From assembly GCA_902729315.2 (NCBI GenBank), contig LR746265.1, positions 8,737,392 to 8,801,391 of the forward strand: DNA of 64,000 nt. The letters are read 5' to 3'. The first letter of the stretch is position 1. Every line of letters starts with the position of its first letter. Both the position numbers and the translations under genes were made by a program. Below, one piece after another: positions 23,471-36,482 of this stretch. A model generated the notes under the pieces. That model saw only the letters and a program-made list of their open reading frames with translations, had not been told where the DNA came from and ran no database searches. This DNA comes from Spirodela intermedia. Lineage: Eukaryota > Streptophyta > Magnoliopsida > Alismatales > Araceae.

Positions 23471-25032
23471 TGATAAGTCTTCATTATTATGAGTTAATAA
23501 TTAGTAAATAATATAGTTTTCACCTTAACTCATGATAAATAACTTATATTTGTGTTAAAGTGTGAAAAGTAGTTTTTAATTAATTAATGTGAATTTTTAG
23601 GTAATTATGTGATTTTATATGATTTTATATAATTTTTATAGTCTTACTTTTGAGATAAATGAAGAAAAAGAAATTAAAATAAAAATAAGACAAATGGGGA
23701 ACCCACCGGCCAGCCAAGCCTGCAAGCGGGTCAGAAGTGCAGTTGGGGAGTAGCCGCGAGCAGAGGCTCAAGTGGCTTGGACCGATTGGGCACGTGTGCA
23801 CCACCCCCCTTCCACGTCACTAGTGGCCAGCCGGTTGTGGGGCAAGGAGTGGTCGTACACATGCAAGAAAAATACTTCATCAAAAATGTAGTATTACTAT
23901 ATATTCATCAGAAATTTTGGCGCACAACCGATGTGAGACTTCTTTAACCTGCGTCACACCTCCCAGAAAGGGCATGGGGGCAATTGGCATAGGTTCGAAA
24001 GTGAAAATTCATATTTTGTTTATCTGATTATTGTGACTTTCCTGTAAACCATCGGTGAAGGATTAAGCAACTAGAATCGCTAGATCATCGACAAAAATCT
24101 CGTCAAATGCAATTCACAGAGTATTGTTACTAAAATTATTGAATGATTTGTGATAAAAGAATTGCAAATCCATCGAGTAACTAATCTCCGATTGATCGAC
24201 AAACAAGCTGTCGTCGAGAAGAAGACGATCCGCTAGGAGATGAGTCCCCACTTTTTGAGAGCATACCAGATGCGATGTAGAGCCTCCTCTTGTGATGCAG
24301 ACCTGAGGATGAAGCTTCTTGACACGCGCCCCACCTCCATCCAGCTCCTCTCCATTAGGTGACAGCCACCGGAGATGATTTGATGACCCATTTCATTGAT
24401 CTCTAGACTTCGCAAAGAGATCTAGAGATTGCCTATGTTGTCTTTGTCCAAGGAGAGCCTTCAAGGTTGTAGGCGCTCAAGATTCTGGTACATTACCGAC
24501 GCATCACCGTTGCGATGTTGGAACTCTATTTTCCTACTTTCAACTTAATTTTTGTTTCATTTAGTGATAACTTGTTGATTTTAAATTTACCAAGATATAC
24601 TTCATTTCATTATAATTCTTTTAGATTTTCCAAATCTTAATTTAATCAATTGAATCGTCTATAATCATTTATGTAAGAATCATTGGGCAGAACTCTATTT
24701 CTGCCAGATTTGCATTCGCGAGGTGCTGACATCATCCTAATATCCGAACCCTTATTTCTTTTTTTTGTGAATTTTAAATATATTTATTTTTCATTTACTA
24801 GTATCAAATTCTTAGAAAATAATATTCATTGAGGACAATTCTAAAAAATTACTAGATATTATATTACATCCCTCTAATCGACCTAGAAAATTACTGCTAT
24901 TTTTGAAAGTTTTATTGAATTATAATTGATATATTTATTCAGAAATATTTCTAAATATCCAAAAATTCATATTTTCTAGTTTTATAAATTTAAAATTTGT
25001 GTGATTTACAATACAACAACTAAGTCACGTCA
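23471..25032 (+). repeat. 3' LTR of element A
   Basis: This LTR is 1562 bp, starts TGATAAGTCTTCATTATTATG and ends aactaagtcacgtca. It is followed by the TSD ATAAT and the second half of the target LTR2. Confidence 0.9.
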
Positions 25033-25445
25033 ATAATCAATGTATCCCTTTCTCACATGTGTACGGCCACTCTTTGTCACATGCCCGACTAGCCATTGAT
25101 GATGTGGAAGGGAAGTGACGCACATGTGTCCCCCTATCAGTTAGTCTTTAGCCGCTCAAGCCCTTACTCACGGTTCCGCCTATCTATACTTCCAACCTGT
25201 TTGTGGGCTTGACTAGGTGGCAAGTTTTCTCTTTCTTCTATCTTTTAATTTTATTTCTCTTTATTTATCTCAAAAATAAGATTATTAAAATTATATAAAT
25301 TCACATAAGCTTTCATAATTAGCCAAATTAATCAATTAAAAACTATTTTTTATAATTTGACATAAATATAAGTCTATTTATCAAGAGTTTAGATTAAAAC
25401 TATATTATTAATTAATTATTAACTCATGATAATGAAAACTTATCA
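25033..25445 (-). repeat. LTR2 remainder, right flank of element A
   Basis: Read on -, it begins TGATAAGTTTTCATTATCATGAG at 25445. Joining it to 16373 across element A, and counting ATAAT once, restores the uninterrupted arrangement found at 61930 and, inverted, at 39938. Confidence 0.85.
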
Positions 25446-26465
25446 ATATCTTCATTAAAGTATATATTTTTTGATTAACATCAAACTTATCCAATGATTA
25501 TATCATCGTATTTGTCTAAGGATCAAGAGAATAGATTACTTGATGTACTTAGGACATAGAGAGAGGTGATTGGTTGGTCTCTAGCAAATATTTGAGGACT
25601 TGATCTATTTGTGTGTATGCACATATTTTATCATGAGGAGAACTATCATTTCCTTACTAGCTTTTGTTTAGGACATATTTTATTGGTCGAGTGCTTTAGT
25701 TAGAGAACCATTCAAGGGCAATAGTGTAGTAGATGGGGCATAAAAACCAGAATTTTCTTCCCTTTTCCCTTCTCTCACATGCATTAAAGACTTTTGCATG
25801 CATTAGAGATAATGCATCATTCAAGTAGGGGGGAGAACAAAAAAATTCAAAAATGTTCTGAATATTTTAAAACTTTTGCTGCATTGATTATTTGCACAAA
25901 CACGTATGATTAAACGAACAAAGCCTAATGCTCCTTTAAAAGGGTAAGTCAATTAGAAAAGTTTACCTTCTCTAGATTAGGGGTGTGGATCTCATGAAAA
26001 AAAGATAGGTGAATTCTTTACCATGATCATTATTCTTTGAAGTATGAAGGAGTTTTAGGTTGTATTCATGGGTATGTGGTGCGACAATAAATGGCTAATG
26101 ATAGTATATTGTGGATGAAAACGATTGAACTAGATCATCTTAGTCTAGTTATTATGTTGTGGTTGATAAGTCTTCATTATCTGTATTTACCTTATATTTA
26201 TCAATATTTAGTGCATAAAATTAACAGAAATAATACATGTTACATTTAGTTCGTATGCATTCAGATCATTCATACATAAACATGTATTTTAATATTTTAA
26301 AAATTATTTTAAGATAATTAATTTAAATAATTATGCATGAAATATTTTTATGAGTTTTAGGATTTTCTAAATTTTATCCTGGATTTTTTGAAATTTTCTA
26401 GAATTTCTCATAATTTCTAAGAGGTTTTGATATAAAGGTCTAAAATAAAAGAAAATCAGAATGAG
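25446..26465 (+). other. Retroelement 3' UTR remnant and LTR-head-like start before kinase B
   Basis: There is no gene. Post-coding motifs catgcattaaagac and gcattagagataatgcatcattcaagtagggggg lie at about 25778-25836. At 26165, after gtggt, the sequence TGATAAGTCTTCATTATC matches the first 18 bases of the family LTR and then diverges into an AT-rich stretch running to the kinase promoter. I infer the head of another LTR subfamily, but I cannot place its end. The same head is at 62829. Confidence 0.5.
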
Positions 26466-26845
26466 TTGGGCTGGGCCGAGCCAAGTGACCCAATGGGCCG
26501 GAATATTCAGAGGCTAAAAGTTAAACCATCAACAGGTCGACAGTGGAAGCAGAACCGACGAGTTGGCATGACACTTAAGCAGATGTGGGACACGTGGCCC
26601 ACACGGGTTCGACGACATTTCAACGGACATCGTGAACAGAAATTGGCACAATTTACGTCAGACCTCAAAGAGAAATGTAATTGGAGATCCGTACCTAATG
26701 GCAGAACGTGAAAGAAGAGCGGGTGATAGAGTAAGGCTGTCATTGATCTCTCTTTCTTTCGCGCCTTTTCTCGCTCCCTTTGTCTGTCTGCTCTCTCTCA
26801 CTCTATCTTGCTCTCGCTTTCTTTCTGTGGATGCGTCCTCGCTCT
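26466..26845 (+). promoter_or_regulatory. Promoter and CT-rich 5' leader of kinase copy B
   Basis: This is the same block as 8041-8420, offset by 18425 bp, with both TGGGCC boxes (26472 and 26494) and the G-box (26591-26597). I see no difference that would remove a box. Confidence 0.6.
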
Positions 26846-27065
26846 ACGAAGCACGGCGGAGTTCGGACAGCCTGCCGCCTTCTCCTCTCCTCTCCGTCGA
26901 GTTCTTCTGGAACCCTTTCTCGTGCGCGAATCCGGAGGAAGAGTGGGAGGCCGCATCCGGCGGAGGAGTCCACCGCCGAAGACGCCGAGGTCACGGTCGG
27001 CGCCGCCTCACGGAGAGGTCGTACGTTCCCAGGCTTCTGCTTCCCTGAAAGGCCGCTCCGGGTAT

Positions 27066-27171
27066 GTTCTAGTGCCGTCTTTCGACGAATTCTCGCCTTT
27101 CGTTGATTCGGGGGTTATGTTCTAGTGCCGTCTTTCGACGAATTCTGGCCCTTCGTTGATTCGGGGGTTAT
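27066..27171 (+). repeat. 53-bp tandem duplication in the leader intron of kinase B
   Basis: The unit beginning gttctagtgccgtctttcgac occurs at 27066 and 27119, and a partial third copy starts at 27172. Copies A, C and D have one unit fewer. The two units differ at a few bases (ctcgcctttc against ctggcccttc). Confidence 0.9.
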
Positions 27172-27570
27172 GTTCTAGTGCCGTCTTTCGATGGGTTCGT
27201 GATTTTCTGTGTCGGGGGCATCTTCTTATGGACTCTTTGGATGGGATCTTTATTTTCTTTGATTTGGACTTTCGGTTGCCTGCGGTGGTGGGGGTGGTGC
27301 GAGATTGCTGAAGAAAGCTCTGGCTTTCCTCCTTCCTCTTATTTATTTACCTTCTTCCGATTTGTTTTGCCGCTTCGTTGCTGATTCGATTTGATGTTTG
27401 GTCTGGGTAGGGGGATCTATCTTCTTCTTTAGACTTCCATCCGATTGCTCTTTGGGGACGGATGAGTTTACCGTCTGGAGGAGAAAAGATTATTTCAGCA
27501 AGGTTTATCGATTGACGGTGACGGGTGAGCGTGTTGAATCAAGGGGCACATTCGATTTTCAGATCGCTGA

Positions 27571-29901
27571 GCGATCGACCAGTTTCTGGAGAAGAACCCG
27601 GTGATTTCCGGCAGGAAACAACACCCTCCGTACCTGCAGCTCTCCCGAGCGTTATTCCCCACCCAGAAAAACCATCAGAACTTGGTGGCGGGCTGTCCTG
27701 TTGAGAAAGCAGCTGGAATCGAGGGAGGAAGTGTGGACGAGGTTGTCGGGCTACAGGAGGAAGCGAGGATGTCTCCCATCCCGGATCGGGTACATGCTTC
27801 GACGTCCCTCATTCCTTTCCTTGACGGCGACTGTAGAGAGCTTTCTCTCTCCATCCCAAAGCACATCACATCTTGACAATAGGAATGTCCTATCCAAAAT
27901 CGACAGGTGCAGGTCGGAAATTCTCCATTATACAAGGTAGAGAGAATGTTGGGTGCAGGAGGTTTTGGGCTGGTCTACATTGGACGAAGGGTGGCTGGTG
28001 GATCTCAGGGCGATGGGCCCAATGCCTTTAAGGTTTAGTTTCAACCTCCCATCACTCCTGCCAAGGGAATCTTTAAATACTGCTGTTTTATGTTGTCTCT
28101 TTCATTTTCCTGCGGTGGGTGTAGGTAGCACTGAAGTTTGAGCATAGAAATAGCACGGGTTGCAGATTTGGCCCCCCATATGAATGGCAAGTTTATGAGT
28201 AAGAAGACACCCCCTACTGCTCTAATTTATTACGTATTGTGTCGATCTAAAACTACGTTCTTCATCTGACTTTGTGAATATGGTTTTAGCCATCTCAAGG
28301 GATGCTATGGATTGCCTAGGGTGCACTACAAGGGCCGCCAAGGAGATTATTTCGTCATGGTTGGCGTAGAGTCTTTCATTTTATTGTTTCCTCGAATTAT
28401 GTTTTTTATTGAAAGCTAATTATGATATTGTTGATGATGATTGCTGCAGATCATGGACATCCTTGGACCAAGTCTCCTGGATGTGTTCATATCCATTGGG
28501 CAAGTGTAAGAAAATAATCTTGACTTCATATTCAAAGTCAATATTCTGTTGAGAATTGTGCTATTGAGTTTGACTAACTCCTTGGACAGAATGCCACCAA
28601 ATATGGTGGCTTGTATTGCTGTGGAGGCAATATCCATCCTTGAGAAGCTACACCAAAAAGGGTACGTATGGCTTTGTGGCAGTGTGATATTTTTTCAATT
28701 AAATTTTTGCAAAGGTCACAGTAATCAATTCATTGCTCCCTTGTGCACTCCCCTCCCTCCCTCCACCCACACAAAAAAAAAAACATGCCAGGTTTGTGCA
28801 TGGAGACGTCAAGCCAGAGAATTTATTGTTGGGTAAACCCGGAAGCTCAGGGGAGAAGAAGCTTTTTCTCATCGACTTTGGGCTGGGTATGTTGCTGCAT
28901 TCCAATCACTTCTTGTTTTCACCTTTCGCACCTATTGATTTTAGAGTAGGGTTTGTTTTTCCAAGTATATAAACAAATTCGTCTTGACTGAGAAGTCCCT
29001 GTCTGTATCAACATCAGTGATATTTTTGTGCTTTGTTCAGAGCCTGTACAAATGCTAATTGGTGTCATTAATATTTTAATCAGCTTCAATGTGGAGGGAC
29101 AGTTTGTCAGGCCAGCATGTCAGCTTATGCCAACAGCCAGATAATTTCAGGTTTTTTGGGAAACGATATTCTATTTTTTCCCTAAATTCTTAGCTAAGAG
29201 GAGGATTCATAAAATCTTACCCCTACCTTACTATCTATCTCATGTTCCCTAGGGGCACAACACGATATGCAAGCGTCCATGCACATTTAGGCCTCACAGC
29301 GAGTAGAAGAGATGATCTTGAGTCATTGGCCTACACTCTGATTTTTTTGATTAAAGGAAGGCTGCCGTGGGAAGGCTATCAGGTTTGCTTTCACCTCTAC
29401 TTGTACATGTTCTCCCATCTCTTTGATTGATCACTTGCTGATTCTTATGCCAACTATGTAGGGGAATGACAAGAGGTTTCTAGTCTTCATGAACAAGACT
29501 GTAACCTCCCCCGAGACGCTGTGTGGTGGCTGTCCCCCTCCTTTTGCACAATTCCTTGAAGCAGTGAAGAAGATACAATTTGTTGAGCAGCCCACCTACT
29601 CGAAGCTCATTTCTCTTTTTGGAAGCTTGATATGCCCCCCCTGCACCCTGTTAAAGACCATTCGGATTGATGCAATTTTGAAGGTGGTTGCAAACATGAC
29701 ATCACTGAAATTACCTCACATATTTTTATTTTATGTCAGATGGTTTTATCTCTTTTTCATGGCTCTATCATCTGTTGTTAAATAGGCTGACCATGTTTCC
29801 AACAGGTTCACCAAAAACGTGGAAGATTGCAGGTAAATAATGAAGAAGATGAGTGTCATAGAAAGAAACGGATAAAATGTTTGATTGATGACAGACCATG
29901 A
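27571..29901 (+). pseudogene. Casein-kinase-1-like (MLK/EL1/HD16 type) gene fragment, copy B
   Basis: This copy is collinear with copy A at a constant offset of 18477 across all eleven exon blocks, including the splice dinucleotides and the TGA at 29899-29901. The glycine loop [20 protein letters not shown], split DFGLA and GRLPWEGYQ are all kept. One visible coding difference is Gly instead of Arg in the [10 protein letters not shown] segment, the residue also present in copy C. The N-terminal start and the C-terminal regulatory domain are missing as in A, so the truncation predates the duplication. With native promoter and introns it arose by DNA duplication, not reverse transcription. It could still be transcribed. 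Confidence 0.85.
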
Positions 29902-31458
29902 CCATGTACATGTAAGAATATAAATAAAATCTGTAAAGTGCCAATTGAGAAAACATAAATCTCATGACTAAATTATTTATTATTATTGTTATTATTTATT
30001 CATAAAGAAAACGATAGTTTAAAAGCCTCATATTAAGGGCATGAATATAATACTTTTTTAATGTAATCATAGCTATTGATAAAGGTGTGTAATTAATATT
30101 TATGCAAAAACAGAAACTATATCAATCAATGATAATAATACAAGACAATCATTTAGAGGGCGTGAGTATAAGTAGATATTTATATCATAGTTACTCTTGC
30201 TAGGAATATGTATCATTTATTGCCAACATTTAAACTTTAGAAATGTTTTGTACCTACTATCTATTCACCTTAGAAATGGCACCACTTTGGACGTAACCTA
30301 TTGAGTACAGGAATATAATATGTTTAAGTACATTCACACTTACAAATTATCAGAAATAATTATTAGACCGATAAATGTAAATTTTATGCATAAATAATGA
30401 ATATTACTTTTTTATAAGAAAGCTGGCACATAAAAATATAGTATTAAAGGGAAGAAATCTAATATTATTTCATACAATCATAATGATTAGTTGCAATGAA
30501 TAATTACTATAGTTTACCAAAATGAAAATTTTATCAGTAAATAAATGAACACTACAAGTATTGGATTAAATGGCACGAATTTGATAGTTTAGGTTATATT
30601 TATAATTACTAATCACTATGATTAATATTATTTATTAGAATATGTAAAGTTATGAAGAAATAAGAATTATGTATTGGAAGCTTATGTGTCCACCAAAGGA
30701 CACACATCCACCCCATAATGTGTTTAGAACCACATGTAGTCCAAAACTGAAAGTAATGTAATGTCGTAATTGGTTCCCATCATAGTAAAAGTATGATTTC
30801 TTTAGTGATGATCTAAAAATTAAGAAGCATCTAGATTCATAGAAGATTGGGTATATAAAGAGGAGTTTGAAATAAAAGTCGCATAGTTATGCTTTGTAAT
30901 GTTTTCAATTTGAAAAGCATATCTTGACAAAGTTAAATCTTATATGATTCACATGAATGAATGTCATCGTATATACTTTTTATACATTGCACCCTCTAGA
31001 TGTTTTCCTAAACTTGAAGAAAAATGTACCCATCGTCAAATCTTGATTCATTCTATTGATGAGTGGAAAATAAATTTCTTGTCTAAACTAAGACTTTAAG
31101 CATAAGTAGGAAGTTATTGTATTAACAAGTGTGCCGACCATCACATTTATAAGGATAATGAATTAATCATGGAAAGTATTTATTGAAACAAATTATTATC
31201 TATTTTGACTGTAGTCTAATGTACAATTGTAATTAAGAGTTACATAATTCTATATGCGACCCCTATTAAATGTTTTTGAGCCAAATCTATATTGTATATA
31301 AATTTGTATATAGTTTTACACATATAAAATGAGATTTTTGCCTTTTTAAGAGTACACGTTCAATATTTTCAAGTAAATTGATAATATTTTCAAGTACAAT
31401 ATTTTTACCTTTATTATTTGTTAATATAATGCCTTTTTTTGTCATAATAGAAAACCAC
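29902..31458. other. AT-rich downstream region of kinase B
   Basis: Nearly identical to 11425-12979, with the same loose repeats and the hairpin near 30686. No gene is seen. It ends at the LTR with gaaaaccac|TGATAAG. Confidence 0.6.
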
Positions 31459-33178
31459 TGATAAGTTTTCATTATCATGAGTTAATAATTAGTAAATAAC
31501 TCATGATAAATAGACTTATATTTTTTTTAAATTATGAAAAATAGTTTTCAATTGATTAATGTAATTTTTTTAGCTAATTAGATAATTTTTTATGCATTTA
31601 TATGATTTTTATAATCCTATTTTTTGAGATAAATCAAGAAAAAGAAATTAAAAAAAAATATAGCAAAAAAGAGGGGACCCGTCAACCAACCAGGCCTATA
31701 AGTAGATTAGAAGTGTAGTCGGGGGGAGCCACGAGCAAGGGCTTGGGTGACTAGGACCAATGGAGGCATGTGTGCACCACTCCCCTTCCACGTCGCTGGT
31801 GGCCAGCCAAGTCTTATGTAAGGAGTGGTTGTACATGTGAGAGAAAAGTACTCATTACTTGTAAATGTGATATTACTATATATTTGCTTAAAACATTGGC
31901 GCACAAGTGATGTGGGACTAAACCCACATCACACCTTTCCTTGAAAGGCTTTGACGATTTTAATACCTAAATTACTCCTTAATTATAATAGAGATATACT
32001 ATGAAGACGTCACTTGATAAGGGCATTAGAGTACTTATTTCAATCTCTCTTATATAGGTGGACAATCAGCACGGGTTTGAATCCTCTTAGAGCCCAATGA
32101 AACATTATCTCGACTTTCCTATAGATCACCAGTGAAGGATTAAGCCATTAAAATTGTTAGATCATTGACAAAAATCTTGTCAACGCAATTCACAAAGCAT
32201 TGTTACTAAAATTGCTGAAAATGATTCGCGATAAAAGGATCATGAATCTATTGAGTAAATCATCTCTGATTGATCGATGAACAAGTCGTCGTCGAGAAGA
32301 GGACAATCTGTCGTGAGATGAGTCACCACCTCCTGAGAGCATACTAGATGCAATGAAGAGTCTCCTCTTGCTGCACAAACCTGAGGATGAAGCTCCTTAA
32401 CATGCGTCCCACCTCCATCTAGCTCCTCTCCATCAGGTGACAGCCACTAGAGAGTCACAAAGTCATTTTTTCGCTCTGCTAAGTGACAGTTGCCGGAGAT
32501 AATTTGATGATCCATTTTATTGATCTCTAAACTTCACATAGACATCTAGAGATTGCCCACATCGTCCTTGTCCAAGGAGAGCCTTTAAGGCCGTGGACAC
32601 TACACGACAATCTTCCCGAATACTCAAAATTCTCATACATCATCGACACATTATTGCCATGACGTTGGAATTTTATTTTTCTACTTTCAACTTAATTTTT
32701 ACTTCATTTAGTGATACTTTGTGTGATTTAAATTTACCAAGCTATATTTGATTCAATTACGATTTTTCTACCTTTTACAGATCTTAATTTGATTAATTAG
32801 ATCATTTGTAATTGCTTACACAAGAATCACTAGGCATAACTTTGTTCCTATTTCATTTGCGTTTGTCAGGCACTGACATCATCCTAACATCCGCACCCTT
32901 ATTTCCTTTTTTCACGAATTGAAGTATATTTTATTTTCATTTCTCAGTATAAAATTCATAAAAAAATTATATTCTTTGAGAAAAATACTAAAAAGTTACC
33001 TAATATTATATTACATCTCTATGATCGACTTAAAAAATTACCACTATTTTTGTAAACTTAATTGAATTATAATTAATATATTTGTTCAGAAATACTTCTA
33101 AATATCTAAAAATTAGTATTTTCTAGTTTTATAATTTTTAAATTACGTGATTTACAATACAACGACTAAGTCACGTCA
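31459..33178 (+). repeat. Forward LTR next to kinase B
   Basis: This 1720-bp LTR is homologous to 12980-14718 but visibly more diverged than the kinase block before it, including loss of a segment near 31498. It ends ctaagtcacgtca and is fused to the integrase relic. Confidence 0.88.
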
Positions 33179-33613
33179 AAAGGTTTTTCACCTTCCTATG
33201 GAGATCAAACATAAGGCTTATTAAGTTATAAAGAATCTTAATCTTTCTTTAGATGCCATAGGTATGCACCGTATGTTGTAATTGCAAGAGCTTCAAGAAG
33301 TACCCAATGAGATGTACGAGAAGTCTCTAATTTACAAAGAAAAAATGAAGGCTTTTTATAACAAGAAGGAGAGCAGAAAGAGTTTTCATGAGCATCAAAA
33401 AGTTTGGCTTTACAATTCTCGATTGAAACTATTCCTCGAGAAATTAAAATCTAGATGGGATGGACCATACCTTGTGATTAAAGTTTTTGACTATGGTCCA
33501 ATATTAATTGCAGATCTAAAACTAGTAAAAATTTTAATGTGAATGGGCAAAGATTAAAACCTTATTTAGAAAATGAACCCTCCTTCTTTACCCATTTCCA
33601 CTCAATTATATGA
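33179..33613 (+). pseudogene. C-terminal end of Athila/Tat-type integrase, copy B
   Basis: It begins directly after the LTR (FHLPIEIKHKAY). The longest clean frame (33282-33542) runs from LQEVPNEMYEKS through NSRLKLFLEKLKSRWDGPY to VFDYGPILIADLK. Unlike copies A and C it retains Trp after KSR. A one-base deletion near 33515 then shifts the frame away from the NVNGQRLKPYL end, which is still visible in another frame. There is no catalytic core. Confidence 0.8.
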
Positions 33614-34844
33614 TCCATCCATTGAACCTCAATCTTCTTAGAACTTTCCCTCCATGATGTACTCTAAGATGGCATAGCTTTCTTTTCCACTACATTCCAT
33701 TTTTATTATTTTTCTCTATCCTTTGATATTTTTCTTGAGTTTTTATTAAGCGAACAGATCCAGTGTTCTAGAGGAATTGCATATCATGATACAGATTAAT
33801 ACAAAAGAAAATCAGAAGGATGAAGAGTGAAAATCAGTTTGCACATTTAATGCTTTCTCCTTTTTCTCTTATATAGATATATTGAGGACAATGCGAATGG
33901 TCATTTGGGGGGGAAGAATAAATGCACGAGGGTGAATACATGAGATTACATCAGGTGCTATAGTGCTTATAACTAAATCATGAAGTTCATCATCTTTCAT
34001 GGTGCATATAACCCACACTCCTAAATTGAGAAAATCTACTTTGGTCTTCTGCCGGATTTATGTTATGAATTCTTATTATTAGCTATGAGTAGTAAATTGA
34101 ATCTTTCTCTTTCTTGATTAGTAGTCAATCAAAAAAAATTCAAATTATTTGATGCTTTTACAAATCATTAATCATCATTAAACTTGAGACAAAAGAATAA
34201 AACATGGTAAAGATTACACTAGAAAAAATAAAATAAAATTGTAGTAGCACCTTAGCTGATTTCATGGGGCTTCCACATGTGAAATTATGATCAACAAGGC
34301 TTACAAAATACTTCTTGTAATGATTCTTCTAGCTTTTACAAATCTTAATTTGGCTAACAAAATTGTCTATAATCGCTTATGTAAAAATCACCAGGTAGAA
34401 CTCTATTTCTACTCGGTTTGCATTCATTAGGTGCTGACATCATCTTGACATCTACACCTTTATTTCCTTCTTTCACAAATTTTAAATATATTTTATTTTC
34501 TTTTTTTAGTTTAAAATTCATAAAAAATCATATTCTTTGAGAACATTTATGAAATATTACTTGATATTATATTAGATTCCTATGATTGACCTAGAAAATT
34601 TTCACTATTTTTAGAACTTTGATTAAAATATAATTAATATAATTATTCAAAAATACTTCTAAATATCTAAAAATTAGTATTTTTTAGTTTTATAAATTTA
34701 AAATTTGTGTGGTTTACTAAACAAGGGATATTTTAGGTATTAAAATTATTAAAACTTTTTGGAGGCTATGACACTAGGTTTAGTCCCACATTGGTTATAT
34801 GCTGAGTTTTGAGGTTGATATATAGTAATACTAGACTTGATAAT
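33614..34844. other. 3' UTR of the integrase relic and LTR/LTR2 junction, copy B
   Basis: There is no gene. The motif atattgaggacaatgcgaatgg plus a G run is near 33887-33915. From about 34325 to 34710 the 3' part of a forward LTR appears, then reversed LTR2 (about 34711-34844) up to ATAAT (34840-34844), as in 15846-16373. Confidence 0.6.
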
Positions 34845-36482
34845 TGATAAGTCTTCATTATCATGAGTTAATAATTAGTAAATAATATGGTTTTAGTCTT
34901 AACTCATTATAAATAGACTTATATTTATGTTAAAGTGTGAAAAGTTATTTTTAGTTGATTAACATGAATTGTTAGGTAATTATGTGATTTTATATAATTT
35001 TATATGATTTTTATAGTCTTACTTTTGAGATAAATAAAGAAAAAGAAATTAAAATAAAAATAAGACAAAATGGGGGAACCTTCTAGGCCCGCAAGTAAGT
35101 CAGAAGTGCAGTTGGGGAGTAGCGATCAGTAGGGGTTCGAGCGGCTTGGACCAATTGGGCACATGTGCGCCACCCCCCTTCCATGTCACTGGTGGCCAGC
35201 CGACTGTGAGGCAAGGAGTGGTCATACATGTGCGAGAAAAGGACTTGATCGAAAATATAGTATTACTATATATTCACAAGAAATTTTAGCACACAATTGA
35301 TGTGGGACCTTTTTAACCCCCGTCACACCTCCCTAGAAAGGGCGAGGGGGCAATTAGTGCAAGTTTGAATCCTCCCAGAGCCAAAATTCATATTTTGTTT
35401 ATTTGTTTATCGTGACTTTTCTATAGATCACTGATGAAGGATTAAGCAACCAAAATCACTAGATCATTGGCAAAAATCTCATCAACGCAATTCGTAGAGT
35501 ATTGTTACTAAAATTGTTGAACGATTCACGATAATAAGATCGTGAATCTATCGAGTAACTCATCTCTGATTGATCGACGAACAAGCTATTGTCAGGAAGA
35601 GGATGATCTATTGGGAGACAAGTCGCCACCTCCTAAGAGCATACCAAATGCGATGAAGAGTCTCCTCTTGTTGTGCGGATCTAAGGATGAAGCTTCTTGA
35701 CATGCACTCCACCTCAATCCAGCTCCTCTCTGTCAGGTGACAGCCACTGGAGAGCCGCAAAATTACTATTTTTTTACTCCACCAGGTGGCAGCCACCAGA
35801 GACGATTCGACAAGCCATTTTATTGATCTCTAGACTTTGCAAGGAGGTCTAGAGATTGCCCACGTCGTCTTTGTCCAAGGAGAGCCTTCAAGGCCATGGA
35901 CACTGCACAAAGATCTTCCAAAATGCTCAAGATTCTAGTGCATCACTGACGCATCACCATTGTGATGCCAAAACTCTGTTTTCCTACTTTCAACTTAATT
36001 TTCCTTTCATTTAGTGATAATTTATTGATTTTAAATTTACAAAGATATACTTCATTTCATTATGATTCTTCTAGCTTTTCCAAATCTTAACTTGATCAAT
36101 TAAATTGTCTGTAATCGCTTATGTAAAGAATCACCGAACATAACTTTATTTTCGCTCGATTTGCATTCCTCAAGCACTGATATCATCTTGATGTCTACAC
36201 CCCTATTTCTTTTTTTTGTGAATTTTAAATATATTTCCTTTTCATTTACTAGTATAAAATTTATAGAAAATAGTATTCTTTGAGGTCAATTTTGAATAAT
36301 TACCAGATATTATATTACATCCCTTTGATCGACCTAAAAAATTACACTATTTTAGGAAGTTTTATTAAATTATACTTGATATATTTATTCAAAAATACTT
36401 CTAAATATCTGAAAATTCGTATTTTCTAGTTTTATAAATTTTAAATTTACGTGATTTACAATACAATGACTAAGTCACGTCA
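34845..36482 (+). repeat. 5' LTR of element B
   Basis: This 1638-bp LTR starts TGATAAGTCTTCATTATCATG and ends gactaagtcacgtca. The primer site tgacaccattgctaggga follows at about 36488. Confidence 0.88.

Larger units (their letters stand above)
16374..25032 (+). mobile_element. Complete gag-only LTR retrotransposon A, TSD ATAAT
   Basis: This 8659-bp element has TG...CA termini, two LTRs (16374-18029 and 23471-25032), a tRNA-Asp-type primer-binding site (18035-18052), a gag region, an acidic second ORF and a purine-rich tract before the 3' LTR. The flanks are ATAAT (16369-16373 and 25033-25037). No protease, reverse transcriptase, RNase H or integrase is present, so it must have depended on enzymes from a relative. 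The structure matches the class called TR-GAG. The two LTRs differ at many sites by eye, so the insertion is old. Gag carries a poly(A)-tailed insertion (18683-20003). Confidence 0.92.

Noticed and set aside
26165-31458. Pack-MULE or Helitron capture of the kinase gene
   Set aside because: I found no terminal inverted repeats of a MULE and no TC...CTRR ends at the block borders. The outward LTR-type starts are noted instead as an open question.
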